DNA from: Blastomyces gilchristii SLH14081
Taxonomy: Eukaryota > Ascomycota > Eurotiomycetes > Onygenales > Ajellomycetaceae
Reading direction: 5' to 3'
Assembly: GCF_000003855.2 (NCBI RefSeq)
Contig: NW_003101653.1
Coordinates: 529,179 to 593,178, forward strand
DNA length: 64,000 nucleotides
Shown: one piece after another, positions 50,112 through 62,589 of the stretch
Position numbering within the stretch: position 1 is the first letter of the stretch
Layout: each line of letters opens with the position of its first letter
The notes under the pieces: generated by a model
Databases searched by the model: none
What the model was told of the DNA's origin: nothing
What the model saw: the letters and a program-made list of their open reading frames with translations, nothing else
Made by a program: the position numbers and the translations under genes

Positions 50112-52767
50112 TATAGATTTATTTCACAGATGAATTACTTTCTATAAGATTTTTCTTATTAAAAAGAAGTATTTATAAGTTAATCTTTTACTTATTCTTA
50201 TAAATCATTATTCTTTAATATTATAGAGTTATAAGAAATTATTCATTCTTTTATTAACTCTATAAAATTATAGAATTAAGATATTTATAGTCTATAATTA
50301 CTCTTTATAATTATATAGAAAGATTCAGATCTATAATATATAATTATTCTTTATTTACTAGAGTAATCTAACTATTCTATGAGATTACTTATAGTATAAA
50401 TAAATCTCTTTAAAATAGTATAACTATCTCAGATCTATCTATAAAATCTTATTTTCTTTTCTCTTTTTTTATAATAGCTCTTATTCTTATAAACTATAAG
50501 TATTCTTATTTATCTATAAAGTATTTTTACTTAGATAATAGAGAGAGAGTATTTCTAATAATATTTATATATTAATTTAAGAACTTCTTAAGAATTAAAA
50601 AAATTTTTAATTTTAGTATCTTTATAAATAATATCTAATTACTGTTAAGCTTTTTATAAGTATTTTTATAATATCTCTGATCACTTTCTATTAGTTAATA
50701 ATATAGAGATATTATTACTTATAATAGTATCTTTACTCTTTTCAGACTTATTACTGTATCAAATCTTTAAATTAACAGCTAACTCTGTATCTTCTTCAGA
50801 TTAGTTTTTAACTCTTAGTAGTATAGTTCTACTCTTTACTATAAATCTCTTTATAAGTAATTTCTTACAGACTTTAACTGATAGTTTTTATAAAGCTCTC
50901 AGTACTATTAGTACTCTCTATAACTCTGTAAATTTATAATTCCTCTCTCTTTATCTATATAATCTCTGATTAGATATATATAAATATGTCTAGATTCTCT
51001 ATTAATAGTTCTTACACTGTAGTATATTTCTATAATTTTATTATTAATAAGAGATAAGTTTTCAGATACTTATAAAATTCAGATAATTAAGATAATATAA
51101 ATATTATAAATTTATAATAGAAGTTAATCTGAGTAGATAAACTCTCTCTTTATATTTTAATTATTTTCAGACTAAATACTTCAGTATAACTGAGAAAACA
51201 GATATAGCTTTATAAAAGATATCTGATTATATATATAGATAATCACCTCTCAAGACTTTGTTATAACTGTATATACTCTGATATTTAACTCTTTTAAAGT
51301 CTATATATTTCTAATAGTTTTTATATTAAATATAACAATTATCTGTACTATAAGTATAATACTCTCTACTTCTTTAAAGAGAGAAATTAATAGTTATAAG
51401 AGATTTAAGTATTATAAATATTAAGAATATAAGTATAAGTTTTCTTTATTTTATCTTTATTAATCTTTAAATTATATTTATAGCTCTGTTTTTATTTTTC
51501 TTTATTTAGCTTTAATAATAATATAATTTCTTCTTCTCTTTATATATATTATAAACTGTTTATCTCAGTAGAAACTCATTATTTTTATAGATTAGAGTTT
51601 ATAAATAACAGTGTAATATCTTTAATATAGTCAGATTCTTAGTGAAGACTATATTATTGTAACTTATTAAAATTTATAATATAAAAATTATATCTCAGCT
51701 TCTATAGATATTTTATCTATCTGAATAATTCTTAAGTGAACTTATTTATCTTATTAGAATGCTCTTATTACTGAATCTTGAATTAGAGCTTATAATCTCA
51801 CTTTTCTGAGTTAATAATCTCTTTAATCTGATATTCTCTTTCACTCTTTAATACTTTATAAATAGAGTGATGAGTCACAGAGTTCTCTTCTAGAAATTTC
51901 TTATATTTACAGAGTAAAGAAATATAAAAAATATTATATATTTATAACTCAGATAATTATTTTAATCTATAGAATTATAAATTAACTTTTTTTATAATTT
52001 TATAAAATTCTATTTATAAGAGATTCAGCTTCTTATTAAATCTTCATATAATAATATTTTTCAGACTTAGTCAGATTAAATTATCTTTCTTAAAACTCTT
52101 TATAATATACTTAAAGTTACAGTATCTCTTCTAATACTCTTAAGTCTTTTTTAAAGATTCGCAGACTTTCTCTTAAATATTCTAAATTCTCTCAGTCTGT
52201 TCACAGATATTATTACACTCTATAGTATACTCTTATAGATTTATTTCAAAGAGAATTTTATCTATACTAATATATTTTAAGTTGTTATATATAAACTCTG
52301 TAAGTGATAATTAATATATTCAGTTATTCTGATTGTAATTAATAAAGTACTGTAGATACTATTTTAATATACTTATTAAATATTCTATTTAATTATTTAT
52401 CTGTTAATAAAAAACTATACTTAAATCTTATAAGATCTTTAGTATAATTATCAGATTAGATTAAAACTTCTCTATAAAGATTAATTCTTTATCTAAGATA
52501 ATATTTACAGATAACTTATATAATCAGATTATATTATAAATAAAGATATAAGTTAAATTCTTTAACTTTAAGTTTCTATAAGTGAGTATAAAGTATATTA
52601 TCTTGATAAAGTAATCTACTATCACTAGTACACTATTAAAGAAGATATTATATATGTTTTTACTTTCAGAGAGATTTATAAGATTGTTTATTTCTAACCA
52701 TTCTTAAGATTTTTATAAAATAAGTAGAGAAGTAAGTTTTTTATATAGTCTGAACTACACTACTTAT
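50112..52767. other. Very AT-rich block, identity unresolved
   Basis: About 2.7 kb of extremely AT-rich sequence without CpG. No conserved domain could be read on either strand. It is probably an older mutated transposon lying between the two gypsy insertions, but no class can be assigned by eye. Confidence 0.3.
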
Positions 52768-53102
52768 TGTAACATGCTGAACCGAAGTGATGGCTAGTCA
52801 GCGGCGTCACATAGAGATAGTTGTTGAGAAGTCATATAAGTAAGCTTGACTATCTTGCTTGAATAGTGAGCTTGTAGGCTACAGAGTTATTGCAAGAATA
52901 TCACAGATATAATACTTAGTATACTAAGAAGATTGTATGAGAAACACAGTAACTCTTCTATATATTTCAGTAGAAGAAAAATGAATTACTGGCTTCTTTG
53001 ATGAGAAGCCAGCATCTAGTTATTTTATATAGATAATGAGTGAATATTCTTCTCTCATTTCATAAGTGAGAATAGCTGAAGTGATACCTCAGCAGTGTCT
53101 TA
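52768..53102 (-). repeat. 3' LTR of gypsy element B
   Basis: A 335-bp LTR starting TGTAACATGCTGAACCG on the plus strand. It retains one or two CpGs lost in the other copy (for example GCGGCGTCAC versus GCAGCATTAT). It contains a short hairpin pair CTGGCTTCT...AGAAGCCAG at about 52990-53020. Confidence 0.8.
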
Positions 53103-55990
53103 CTACTAAGAAAGAGTAATCTGCTGACCTCATATAAAAGTGAGATTCTTATATTCATCAATCAGATCTTTCTATGATATATTCAAATGATATCATAGAG
53201 TGATTGAAAACTGGTTTAAATGAGATGAAATCATTCACATGAAAGTAATAAGCTGTGTGAAATTATAACAGAGTCTTAATACAGCTGAAAGTGTGATAAT
53301 ACTCTTCTCTTTAAGAGCATAGTTCTGATGCTCTCAAGATTACTGAATTAGAAGTTATCTTTATTGTATAGCAATGATTATCAACTAATTAACAGTATAT
53401 AATACTGTGTGTAGTACAAAGAAATAGATGAGTTTTTCTGCTGACTGTGTAGATCTTTCTTTCTCATCTCTATTTAAATCAAATATGTGATAAGTGAGTT
53501 TCTTATATATCAATTTGAATTATAAAAAATGTAGTTAATAAGTGACTTACAGATCTCTTATTATATACTGTTCTATATATAAAATTCTCTGCAAAAGTGA
53601 TATATTTTAGAGACAAAGCTAACAGTAGTGACAGGATTTTTTAAAAAGATTCTCTTTCTTTATAACATATTTTTCTTTCCTCTCTTCTCAATTGCAATAG
53701 TGAGTGTATGAGAGTATCATTCTTGAAAGATAATAAAGAGCTTATTCTGATATTTTCTAGTGATTAAATATCTTCATGATGCAGCTGCAATCTCTGTAAC
53801 TGTTAAGAGAGCTAGATTGAAGACAGAGATAGCAGCATCAATGAGCTGCAGAAGCATCACTCTCATTATCACATCTTCTTCTCCTGCATCTCTTGCAGCT
53901 GCAGCAGTAGTAGTCATACCTTACAGTGAGATGTCATTTCTTCTACTAATTGATTTGTCTGTGTTCAGTCCTTTCTCTGTCTCTCTTATTACCATTGTGA
54001 CATCATTTCTCCTCTCAGTCAACACAGTGATATATGACCCTGTGTGATCATTCAGAGAGAATCTTGAAGAGAGCTTGATTCTGAGAATAACAGCTTCAAG
54101 AAGCTCAATCTATAGTTTCTCTCTCATGATACATCTGAGCCCTGCTCAGAATACTGCTGAGTTGAGTTCACAGAGTTCTGCAGTTTTCTTGTCTTCTCTC
54201 TGTGAGAAGGCTCTGATACAGTCTCTGATTAGTATCATCACATGCCTGCACTGCACTAAGCAGCTGAAGAAAGAGAGAATTTTATACACTCATTTCTTCT
54301 CTCACTTTTATTGTTTTCATTGTATCTGTAACAATGACTTCTGTCTCTCTGTAAGTATTATCTCACAGAAAGATGTTATATCAGCTCTGATAAGAAGCTC
54401 AGATACTCAAGCAGTATAGAGTAAGAGTCTCAGAGCTCTAAGTATTGACAGATTTTATCAAGACTGAAGAGATCTCTCTTGCTCATTTATAAAAGAAGAT
54501 GAAAGTGTGAATCTCTGAGATGAAAAAACATCTCAGAATGACTGATTCTAAGAAGAGATCAGTCAACATCATTATTAAAAGTGTCACAGAGATTAATCAC
54601 TGATTGAAGAGAATCTCACTTCAATTGAAGTAGATAACTGAGATGCTTTATAAATTAATAAGTTAATACTTTAAGCATCTCTTATACTCTTCTACAGTAT
54701 ACTTCTCTATAGTACTGCAGTGCTAACTTCTCAGCAGATAAAGATATCAGTGTCAGAGACTTCAATAATGAAGAATGAGTTTGATGAGAGTGTGATTATT
54801 AATGAGTAGGCTCTGATTTCTCTTTTTACTTTTTCAGCAGGCTGCAGCTCTATTAGAATAGCAGCAGTCTGCAGATTAATAATATTAATCTTTATTAATT
54901 TTAAATATCTCTTTCTTTTCTTATTAACTGCTTCAGAAATTTTACACTTGTGTAGTCTCATTAAACTTCTAAAAATTCTTTGAGAGAAAATAGAAGAAGA
55001 GTGCTACAGAGTTTATAAGATATCAGCTTATTACTGTGAGATTATCTCTAAAAATTTCTTTGAGAAAAATAAGAAGTCTTAAGTGATATTTCTTACTCAA
55101 TATCTCTGATATGTAATAGAGCAGTCTTTACTAGCTATCTCATAGCTTGCAATCTCTTTCTCAGTATTTTTCAAATACTTAAGCAGTTCTCATGAATTCT
55201 CTGATAATGAATAATCTTCTTATTTAACAAGATATTGAAGCTTACTGTAATATATTCACTTATTCAATATTTTCTTCATAAGATATTCAGTATCACTCTC
55301 AATCTCAATATTTTTCAGCTGAGACAGCTCTATCTCAGAGTATTACTTATAGAGCTTTAAATAGAAAATGAGAAAAATAGAATGAATTGATTTCAATTCT
55401 GAGAGTAATTTTAACTTATATATCTACTTATTCATCACTTTTATTATTAGAAAAGATTCTAGTCACTACTCACTGAGCTTCTTATATAGTCTTATTATCT
55501 TGATATTCTTTGCTGAAAGTAGTACTTAATCCTCTATCAAGAACTTCATTGAAAGATGTTTTCAATTATAGTATTCTATCTACTACTTCTGAGTGTGATA
55601 AATACTTTTCACTGTCTTCTCATGAATTTTATTCAAAAGTTTCAATCTCACTTTTATTTCTGATACTGAGAAGTACTCTGTTCTCTATATCTGTTTAATA
55701 TTCTGACTGTCTATTCTTCTCTTTAAAATGTTATCTGCAATGTCACTGAGTAATGAAGAATTATATTTATAATAAGTATAGAAAGAAGATATCTTTAAGA
55801 TTGTATTCTTTGCATTGTTATATATGAATTCAGTGATTAGAAGATGTTTGAGTCAATTATTCTAATAATATAAATAGAATACTTAAAGATACTGTTTCAG
55901 TGTCTGATTCTGATATTCAGTCTGATTATCTCTCTACAGATGAAATACAGTACTGAGAAGACATCTTATTATAAGATAATAGTAAAAGAC
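53103..55990 (-). other. 3' region of element B, unexplained
   Basis: Almost 2.9 kb between integrase and 3' LTR, more than a normal integrase tail needs. Open stretches exist on both strands (53760-54419 plus; 54731-54961 minus, with a basic 'KKRKRYLKLIK' patch), but none was recognised. It may be an additional ORF or a decayed insertion. Confidence 0.35.
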
Positions 55991-55999
55991 TGATTAGTA

Positions 56000-57450
56000 T
56001 TTACTGATGAAGAGAGATTCTCAATCTATTATCAATGATTTCAGAGTACTGTAATTATGAATGATGATATTTAAAAATAGATCAGTCAATTCAGAGACTT
56101 TAATCTTTTTATAAGTAGAGATATATTTTATTATCTTTATAAAATAGTTGATAATAATTAAAATTAAGTTATATTCTTTGACTCTTATTGACTTCAGCAG
56201 ATCAACTATAAAATTCATTAATAGATTCTGTCATAAGTTCTTTAAAACAGGCAGTAATGTCAACTCACTGTATTACTTATATCACAGAATCTTTATTGTT
56301 TAATAGATATTATAAGTCTCAACATACTCTTTGATATCTGCTCAGAGCTTATCTCAAATATATTTATATTTTAGAAGCTTCTCAGTCTTCTCTAACTTAA
56401 AGTGTTCTGTATAAAGATTATTATAATAAATTCTCAATAACTTCTGACACACTGCTCTGCTATAAGAGATGAAGACTAAATCATTTAACAGTAGAAGTTT
56501 ACATTCTTCTAGTTATTAGTAACTTGATTTCTTAGCAGTATCACTCTGCTCAGAGTCTGTCTCTTTCAAGTTTAAACTGAATTCTTTCTTCTTCAACTTC
56601 TAAATTTAAGCTGTAGTAGAGACATCTCTCTTCTATAACTTATTAATAAATTTCAAAAGTAGCTAAGTTAAAAGATTGTAGACTGTTTTATTCTTTATCA
56701 ATTCAATGATAGTAAGATATGATATAAGAAGCTCATGATCTTCAGTGTCAGTTCTCTGCAGAGACTCAGGTTTTCTTTCATCTTCTATACTGAGTCACAC
56801 AGCTGTCTTACCAGTGCTGTTTTCAAGCTTCAGAGAATCTCAATTCTCTGCAGTCAGCTTCTTCTACAGTGATGACAGAGGTTATTTTATAGAATTCTTC
56901 TCTGTATTAATGATATTATAATCAGATTATCTAGACAGTATATTAGTGAGATTAAGCTGATCTGAACAGTATCAGATATAGAAATTATACTCTGAAAGCA
57001 GCTTCACTTATCTGGCTTAATATTCTGTTAAGCTCTTTGTTATCAAGAAGTAACACAGATTTGCATAATTAGTGAGAACTTACACTGAGTACTTACTACT
57101 CTGAAGATAATATCATCAGATCTTAAAGAATTTAATAATTACTAATATCTCTTTATTATGAGTATCATACCTTCTCTACATGAGTGATAACTTCTTTAAG
57201 AAGAAGATCACTGATCTTTATTCACAGTATCTTATAGACTCTGTAAAAAAAATTTTTTTCACAGATATTTTATTATCTATATTTTCAGAGTTTATTATTC
57301 TCTGATTCTTTCAATATTGAAAGATCTTTAGTGTTAACTGTGAAAAGATTTCACAGACTTCATTTCTGAATACATCAGTCTCACACTGATTAAGTAAGTC
57401 AGAATTAAAGTGATTCAGTATTATAATATCTATAAAAGCTTATTTCAATT
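56000..57450 (-). pseudogene. Integrase remnant of gypsy element B
   Basis: The minus-strand ORF 56218-56021 reads MNFIVDLLKS, 'YNLILIIINYFIKIIKYI', 'SELTDLFLNIIIH' and 'LKSLIID', the D-D part of the retroviral integrase core. The His/Cys zinc module should lie toward 56300-56500 but is mostly decayed. Domain position after RT is right for Ty3/gypsy. Confidence 0.75.
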
Positions 57451-57624
57451 CTACAAACATTTACACAGTGTCTTGAGTGAGAATAAACAGTTCTATTTTT
57501 CTATCTTTCACACTTCTCTTTAATATATCTGTAAGAGAGACAGTAATCTGTGAATATGTATAGATAAATCATCTATAGAAGTTTACAAATTTCAGAAACA
57601 TCTGCATCTCACAGTACATTCATG

Positions 57625-57998
57625 CCCCGGTGGCCGAATAGTTAATGCGGCCACCCGGTAGCGCCTTGGCGTGGGAAACCAAGGCGCGTGGGTTCGAAAC
57701 CCGCAGAAGATACATTAAATCCGGAACTCAAGCACCTCAGGTTTCTAATAAATACAGAGGTGTATAAATCACTTCAATGAATCACTCTATGTTCCTGAGC
57801 TGGGAAGTTATTATCACATGTATCTAATTGTCACTTCTTTGTATTTTCCTATGTTCTTGTTATCTTGGCGTGGTCTCAACACCTGTATTTCCTCCTGTAT
57901 AATCAACACTTGACCTGTATTTAACATCACGCAAGGACTCATCATAAGCTCCGCTTGCATATGAGTATAATGAAAGAATAATAATAATAATAATAATA
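57625..57998 (+). mobile_element. tRNA-derived SINE with (AAT)n tail
   Basis: A 374-bp insertion with normal GC content inside mutated gypsy element B. The target duplication ACAGTACATTCATG (57611-57624) recurs as ACAGTATATTCATG (57999-58012): 14 bp with one C/T difference. The head resembles a class II tRNA. It has an A box TGGCCGAATAGTTAATGC (57631-57648), a B box GGTTCGAAACC (57691-57701) in a paired T-arm GTGGG/CCCGC, and a perfect 9-bp stem GCGCCTTGG/CCAAGGCGC (57661-57687). The ends of the tRNA part do not form an acceptor stem. A non-tRNA body follows, ending in seven AAT-type units. RNA polymerase III transcription and LINE-driven mobilisation are inferred from family knowledge. Confidence 0.88.
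57631..57701 (+). promoter_or_regulatory. Internal RNA polymerase III promoter (A and B boxes) of SINE
   Basis: The A box at 57631-57648 and B box at 57691-57701 are 43 bp apart and match the tRNA-type intragenic promoter. Both are free of the transitions seen in surrounding DNA. Confidence 0.8.
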
Positions 57999-58019
57999 AC
58001 AGTATATTCATGATATCAG

Positions 58020-58700
58020 TCAGTTCTTAATAACAGAGACTCAGCTTTTATTCATTGAAATGCTGTTTATCTTAATAATATAATCTAAGAAATCAATCTC
58101 CTGCATGTAGAATGAGTATTTTTCAGTATTTATATAGAGTTAATACTGTCTCAAGTGACTCAACACTTCTTGAATATGAGTATCATATTCTTTCTCTGTT
58201 TTTAAGAAGATTAGAATGTTATCTAAGTATACTATATAGAAGATGTTAACAAGGCTCTGCAGTATCTTATTTATATAGATCTGAAAGATGACTGAAGTAT
58301 TATAAAGATTAAAAGATGAAACAAGATATTTAAAATTACTATACTTGATATGAAAAGCTGTTTTTCAAACATTGTCTTTATTAACTCTGATTCTATAATA
58401 GATATTCTGTATATCAATCTTTGAGAATATCTTTACTTCAGATAATCAATCAATCATCTTATTAATTAATAGTAATAAATAGTAATTCTTAATTATCATC
58501 TTATTAAGACCTCTGTAGTCTATACATAGATGTAGTCTATTATTCTTCTTTAATATAAAGAGTATAGACATTTCTACTGAACTCTTTGATAAGTGTATTC
58601 AGTTCTTTGATTGTGCTTTCTTAAGATATTTATACAGAACATTCAATTCCTTTACAGATAAGTTATAAAGAGACTTATACAGTACTATTACACTGTCTTC
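58020..58700 (-). pseudogene. Reverse transcriptase remnant of gypsy element B
   Basis: The minus strand near 58060-58320 reads 'FNLYNTSVIFQ', 'IVYLDNILIFLK', 'LYINTEKYSFYMQEIDFLDYII'. YLDD has become YLDN. Upstream blocks (Asp-Tyr-Arg type) lie toward 58530. The SINE insertion sits just downstream in the RT/RNase H connection. Confidence 0.85.
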
Positions 58701-59429
58701 AAGATAAATCTTATATTATATCTTGATATTAGAAAACTTCACTACTTCTCTTTCTGAAAAAACATTCTTATAATCTGTAAAGAGATGTTATATATATTCA
58801 TCTTTAATGATAAATACTGCTGCTAATCTTATAGTAAGAGTGATGACTTCTTTATCTATCTTCAAGTCTCAGTCATCTGCTATATAGTATATTGACTCTA
58901 TCTTTTTCTTAAGATTCTTTCAATAAAACTCTTCAGATTTCTCTATTACTGTCTCTTCATCAGTGAGATGATATCATCATATCTAGATAACTCAGTCAAT
59001 AAGAGAATTATTTTCTCTCAATCATAGAAGATCTAGAATAATGTTCTCATCTATAATATTAACTGTATGAAGAAGTAGACTGCTCTTCTTAAAGATTTCT
59101 TCTAAGTCTGTGATTATACACTTTACTTAAATTATATTAAAATAATGATACTTCATTTCATCAATAAATTTTATATAATTTGACAGATCTATCTTCTTTC
59201 AATTCTTTATCAAAGAAAAGAAATAGAATATAAAGTTGATATTCATTCTGAAGTCAAGTAGATATCTCACTGATATCTTCTTATTTAGAGTATGTATTGT
59301 AATTATAACATGAACTCAGAGATATAAGAATTATTAATTCTTCATTTCTTTCTCTTCTTTATCTTTCACAGATACATTTATCAGAAGAGAAGTTAACTTT
59401 AAGAAGATATCTTCTCAGTTTCTTTTCTT

Positions 59430-60362
59430 CTTCAGCTTCTTACAGTCACTAGTATAGTAATCATCAGCTCTGCAGTTAAAATAGAGATCTTTATTAAATC
59501 TTTTTTAACATTTCTTCACAGTGAGTGAAGAATCAGAATACTTGAAATTCTTCTTTACTTTCTTCACACTGAAGCTGTCACAGCACTGTTTAGATTCTAT
59601 CATTGATTACTTAGAAGAGATCTTATTAATCTTTTTCTTAGAGAATTAATTATTCAAATAGATTCAGAAAGTCAGATTGACAAGCTCAGTATAATTGATT
59701 AATAGACTCTAATACTGTGATATCATTATTCACATCTTGTGAGTCAGCTTTATAAGATAAAGCTGTGTTTTTAATTGATTCAAATCATCAGTTAATTTCT
59801 CTCAATATTCTTTAAATCTTGTATTGAAATCAGAAGAATTCTTATTATCTTATTAATATAATGAGTTGTATCACTGCACTGCTATGAAGCTGCAGTTACA
59901 GTGATCTTTGATTTAGTTCAGTAGAAAGTCTTTGAATTCTTTCTAAGTTATAACAGTATTAATATACTCAAGCTCTCTCTTCTTGATAACTCAAGTAGTC
60001 ACAGAGATGTCTTCAAGAAGATTGACAGTGTATATTACTCATATCTCATGAGTATTATACTGGCTCAGATTAAGATGAAATTTCTGTTCAAGAATATAGA
60101 TAAAGCTGTGAAATTCAGACAATGTGTTTCTCTTATATCTCAGAGAATCTTCAATCTTAATCTCTCTATCTTTATAATAGATGTAGATATGTAGAGGCTG
60201 CAGTGATAATAGAACAGTTGAAAAGCTCATGTCAAAATATACAGTGAGTTCAGAAATCTCAGATTTCTGCTGAAATAGAGATGTACACACTCTAGAAAAT
60301 GATGTAGAGTTTTTCTCAGAGAATGAGATCAGGTCAGTCTCAGCACAGATGTATGAGATCAT
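59430..60362 (-). pseudogene. Gag remnant of gypsy element B
   Basis: The minus strand at about 59490-59445 reads YFNCRADDYYTSDCKK, a zinc knuckle CX2CX4HX4C in which the first Cys and the His are both Tyr. An open stretch 60362-60039 (107 aa, 'SFIYILEQKFHLN') is probably the gag N-terminal part. Confidence 0.6.
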
Positions 60363-60419
60363 ATCAATCTGTTAGAGCTCAACTGATTCAAACTTATAAT
60401 CAGATTGAGTAATTTAAAT

Positions 60420-60754
60420 TGTAATATACTGAACTGAAGCAGTGACTAGTCAGCAGCATTATATAGAGATAGTTGTTAAGAAGCTGTATAAGTGAGCTTG
60501 ACTATCTTACTTAAATAGTGAGCTTGTAGACTACAGAGTTATTACAAGAATATCACAGATATGATACTTAGTATACTAAGAAGATTGTATAAGAAATACA
60601 GTAACTCTTATATATATTTCAGTAGAAGAAAAATGAATCACTGACTTCTTTAATAAGAAGTCAGTATTTAGCTATGCTATATAGACAATGAGTAGATACT
60701 CTTCTCTCATTTCATAAGCAAGAATAGCTGAAGTGATATCTCAGTGACATCTCA
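60420..60754 (-). repeat. 5' LTR of gypsy element B
   Basis: The 335-bp partner of the LTR at 52768, same orientation and same length. Differences between the two are nearly all transitions; at some sites each copy is mutated on a different strand. Confidence 0.8.
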
Positions 60755-61120
60755 CTATCTAGACTGACCGTGTGACCGTGTCTGAGACCAGGATCAAACT
60801 TTACAGTTATCATATTGCCTAAAAGCATTACTTCTGATCATGGTTTGTATTCATCACATTGATCTCAAATCCTGTTATTTCAAATATTAAAGATCCCAGA
60901 TTCACTTTTCAAATAAAAATCTAGTTTCAGATAAAGAATATATTTAAATTCTTAGTCACATTTTCATTCTGATCTCATTATTGAAAATGATATCAAATGA
61001 GACCATGAAATCATTTCTCACTTATATAATATCATAACATAGTGCTCATTTGTTGAAAATTCAACAGAGAGTGTTATCAAATATCATTACTTTTCTAAAC
61101 ATAGATTATAATTAATATCA
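60755..61120. other. AT-rich flank right of element B
   Basis: The first ~50 bp keep CpGs (GACCGTGTGACCGTGTC at 60766-60782 is a short direct repeat of GACCGTGT). The rest is AT-rich. A reading near 60985-61015 ('DHEIISH') is reminiscent of the end of a LINE endonuclease domain, too short to call. Confidence 0.35.
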
Positions 61121-61127
61121 TTTTAAT

Positions 61128-61322
61128 TAAAAAAAAAAATGTAAAATATAAAAAATAATAAAAAAACAAAAAATAAAACAACAAGAAAAAATCACAATAA
61201 AAAAAAAAAAAAAGAGAAAGAAAAAAAGAAGAGAAAGAAAAAAAGAGACAGAAAGAGAAAGAAAAACAAAAAAAAAAAAGAAAAGAAAAAGAAAAAAATA
61301 AAAAATAAAAACAATAAAAAAT
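61128..61322. repeat. A-rich low-complexity tract
   Basis: About 195 bp of A-rich sequence with interspersed T, G and C. Its complement gives a spurious Phe-rich ORF. It may be the degenerate tail of a retroposon. Confidence 0.7.
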
Positions 61323-62403
61323 CAAGATCACAGAGCTGCAGTATTCTTAAAATACTCATTTCTCAGAGTCTTCACAATATTCATTATTAACTGTGTATCT
61401 CTCACAGTGAGAGTAACACAGCTGTGATAAGTCATTATCTTAATATTATCTAATAAATAATCAGTATATATCTATATAAATGTGAATAATTAGAAAACAT
61501 ATACTTAAAAAGTGTGATCAGAATGAACTCTGCTGTCACTTGAATAACATTAAGAACAGAACACTGAAATCAATGATTCTCTTCATTGATTTCACAGACA
61601 AGATATGTGAAGATGATCTTGAGAAATATAAGATTCTCTGACTTCTGGTAGAAATGAATCTCACAGAGAGACTCTATTTTCATCATATCAGAGACTGAGT
61701 ATTATTAAAAAGTGTTACTTCAATGCATATGCACTTACTGCAGTGATTCACTCTCTGTACATATGACTGAGAGTTGCAGCTTTTTCACACTGCACAGCTT
61801 TTTCTGAGATACTGCTGCCAGTTTGTAACTCACACAGTCTCTCAGTTCAGCACATACTGCATATATACAGCCCTGCGTGCTGGGGCCATATTGATCATTA
61901 TGGCCTGGCATGATACTCACTTTTCACAGGCCATGTTTCATTTGATTGAGGGGAGAGAGGATGTGACTGCTGTTTTATTTAAGAGAAGATGAGTAATTGA
62001 ATCTATAGAAGATAATTTGATTTCTTCTGCATTTGAAATTTGATTAGTCTATACTCTTCAATTTGAGAATTTCTGAGAGTGTTTTAATAGTTTTCATATC
62101 AGCTTGAAATTAGTGATTGATTGAAGAAGAGAAAAGAGAGAAGAAAGAAATGAGAATAACTTATCTTTATAATATAAAAACAGAGAATTGCTGCAATCAT
62201 TTACTCTAGTAATAAAGATCTGTTTTCTGCATGTATCTCTGATACAGATTATATGATAACTGCATATAAAGAATATCAACAGTGTATGCATTGAATGAAG
62301 ATGATATTGCTATACAACACTGTAGCTGTTTCTGTACATCACTGAAAGCTGTTAATATTTTCTTTAAGTCTCTTTATATTTGATAAGTCAGTAATATATT
62401 TCA
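61323..62403. other. AT-rich region with a partly unmutated patch
   Basis: No gene is recognised. Around 61730-61960 GC content rises and a CpG survives (CCCTGCGTGCTGGGGCC near 61871). Small ORFs on both strands here do not resemble known domains. Confidence 0.35.
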
Positions 62404-62416
62404 ATGCACTTCTTCT

Positions 62417-62509
62417 TTCATCATCATCATTATCATCATCACTATCACTATCATCACTATTATTATTATCATTATCATTATTATCATCATCATTATCATC
62501 ATCATCATA
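62417..62509. repeat. (CAT/ATT)n trinucleotide microsatellite
   Basis: About 90 bp of CAT/ATT triplets. The His/Tyr-rich ORF through it is an artefact of the repeat. Confidence 0.9.
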
Positions 62510-62589
62510 TTATTTCTGACTGTCTCTTCTGCCTTTATCTCTCTTCAACACTCACTGAAATCAATCATATTATCTCTCTTCAAATATTC

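Larger units (their letters stand above)
52768..60754 (-). mobile_element. Ty3/gypsy element B with 335-bp LTRs
   Basis: Direct repeats of 335 bp at 52768-53102 and 60420-60754 enclose a minus-strand gag-RT-integrase order. The zinc knuckle is near 59445-59490, RT at about 58020-58600 and integrase at about 56000-57450. The element spans 7,987 bp including a 374-bp SINE. Outside the LTRs are TTAT (52764-52767) and CTAT (60755-60758), possibly a mutated 4-bp target duplication. RT sequence differs from element A, so this is a different family. All ORFs are destroyed. Confidence 0.8.

Noticed and set aside
57624..57711. Functional class II (Ser/Leu-like) tRNA gene
   Set aside because: A and B boxes and the T arm are good, but the 5' seven bases (GCCCCGG) do not pair with the 3' side (AGAAGAT), and the sequence continues into a body with an AAT tail and flanking target duplication. 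It is a SINE head.
61095..61331. Phe-rich minus-strand ORF
   Set aside because: It is the complement of an A-rich low-complexity tract.
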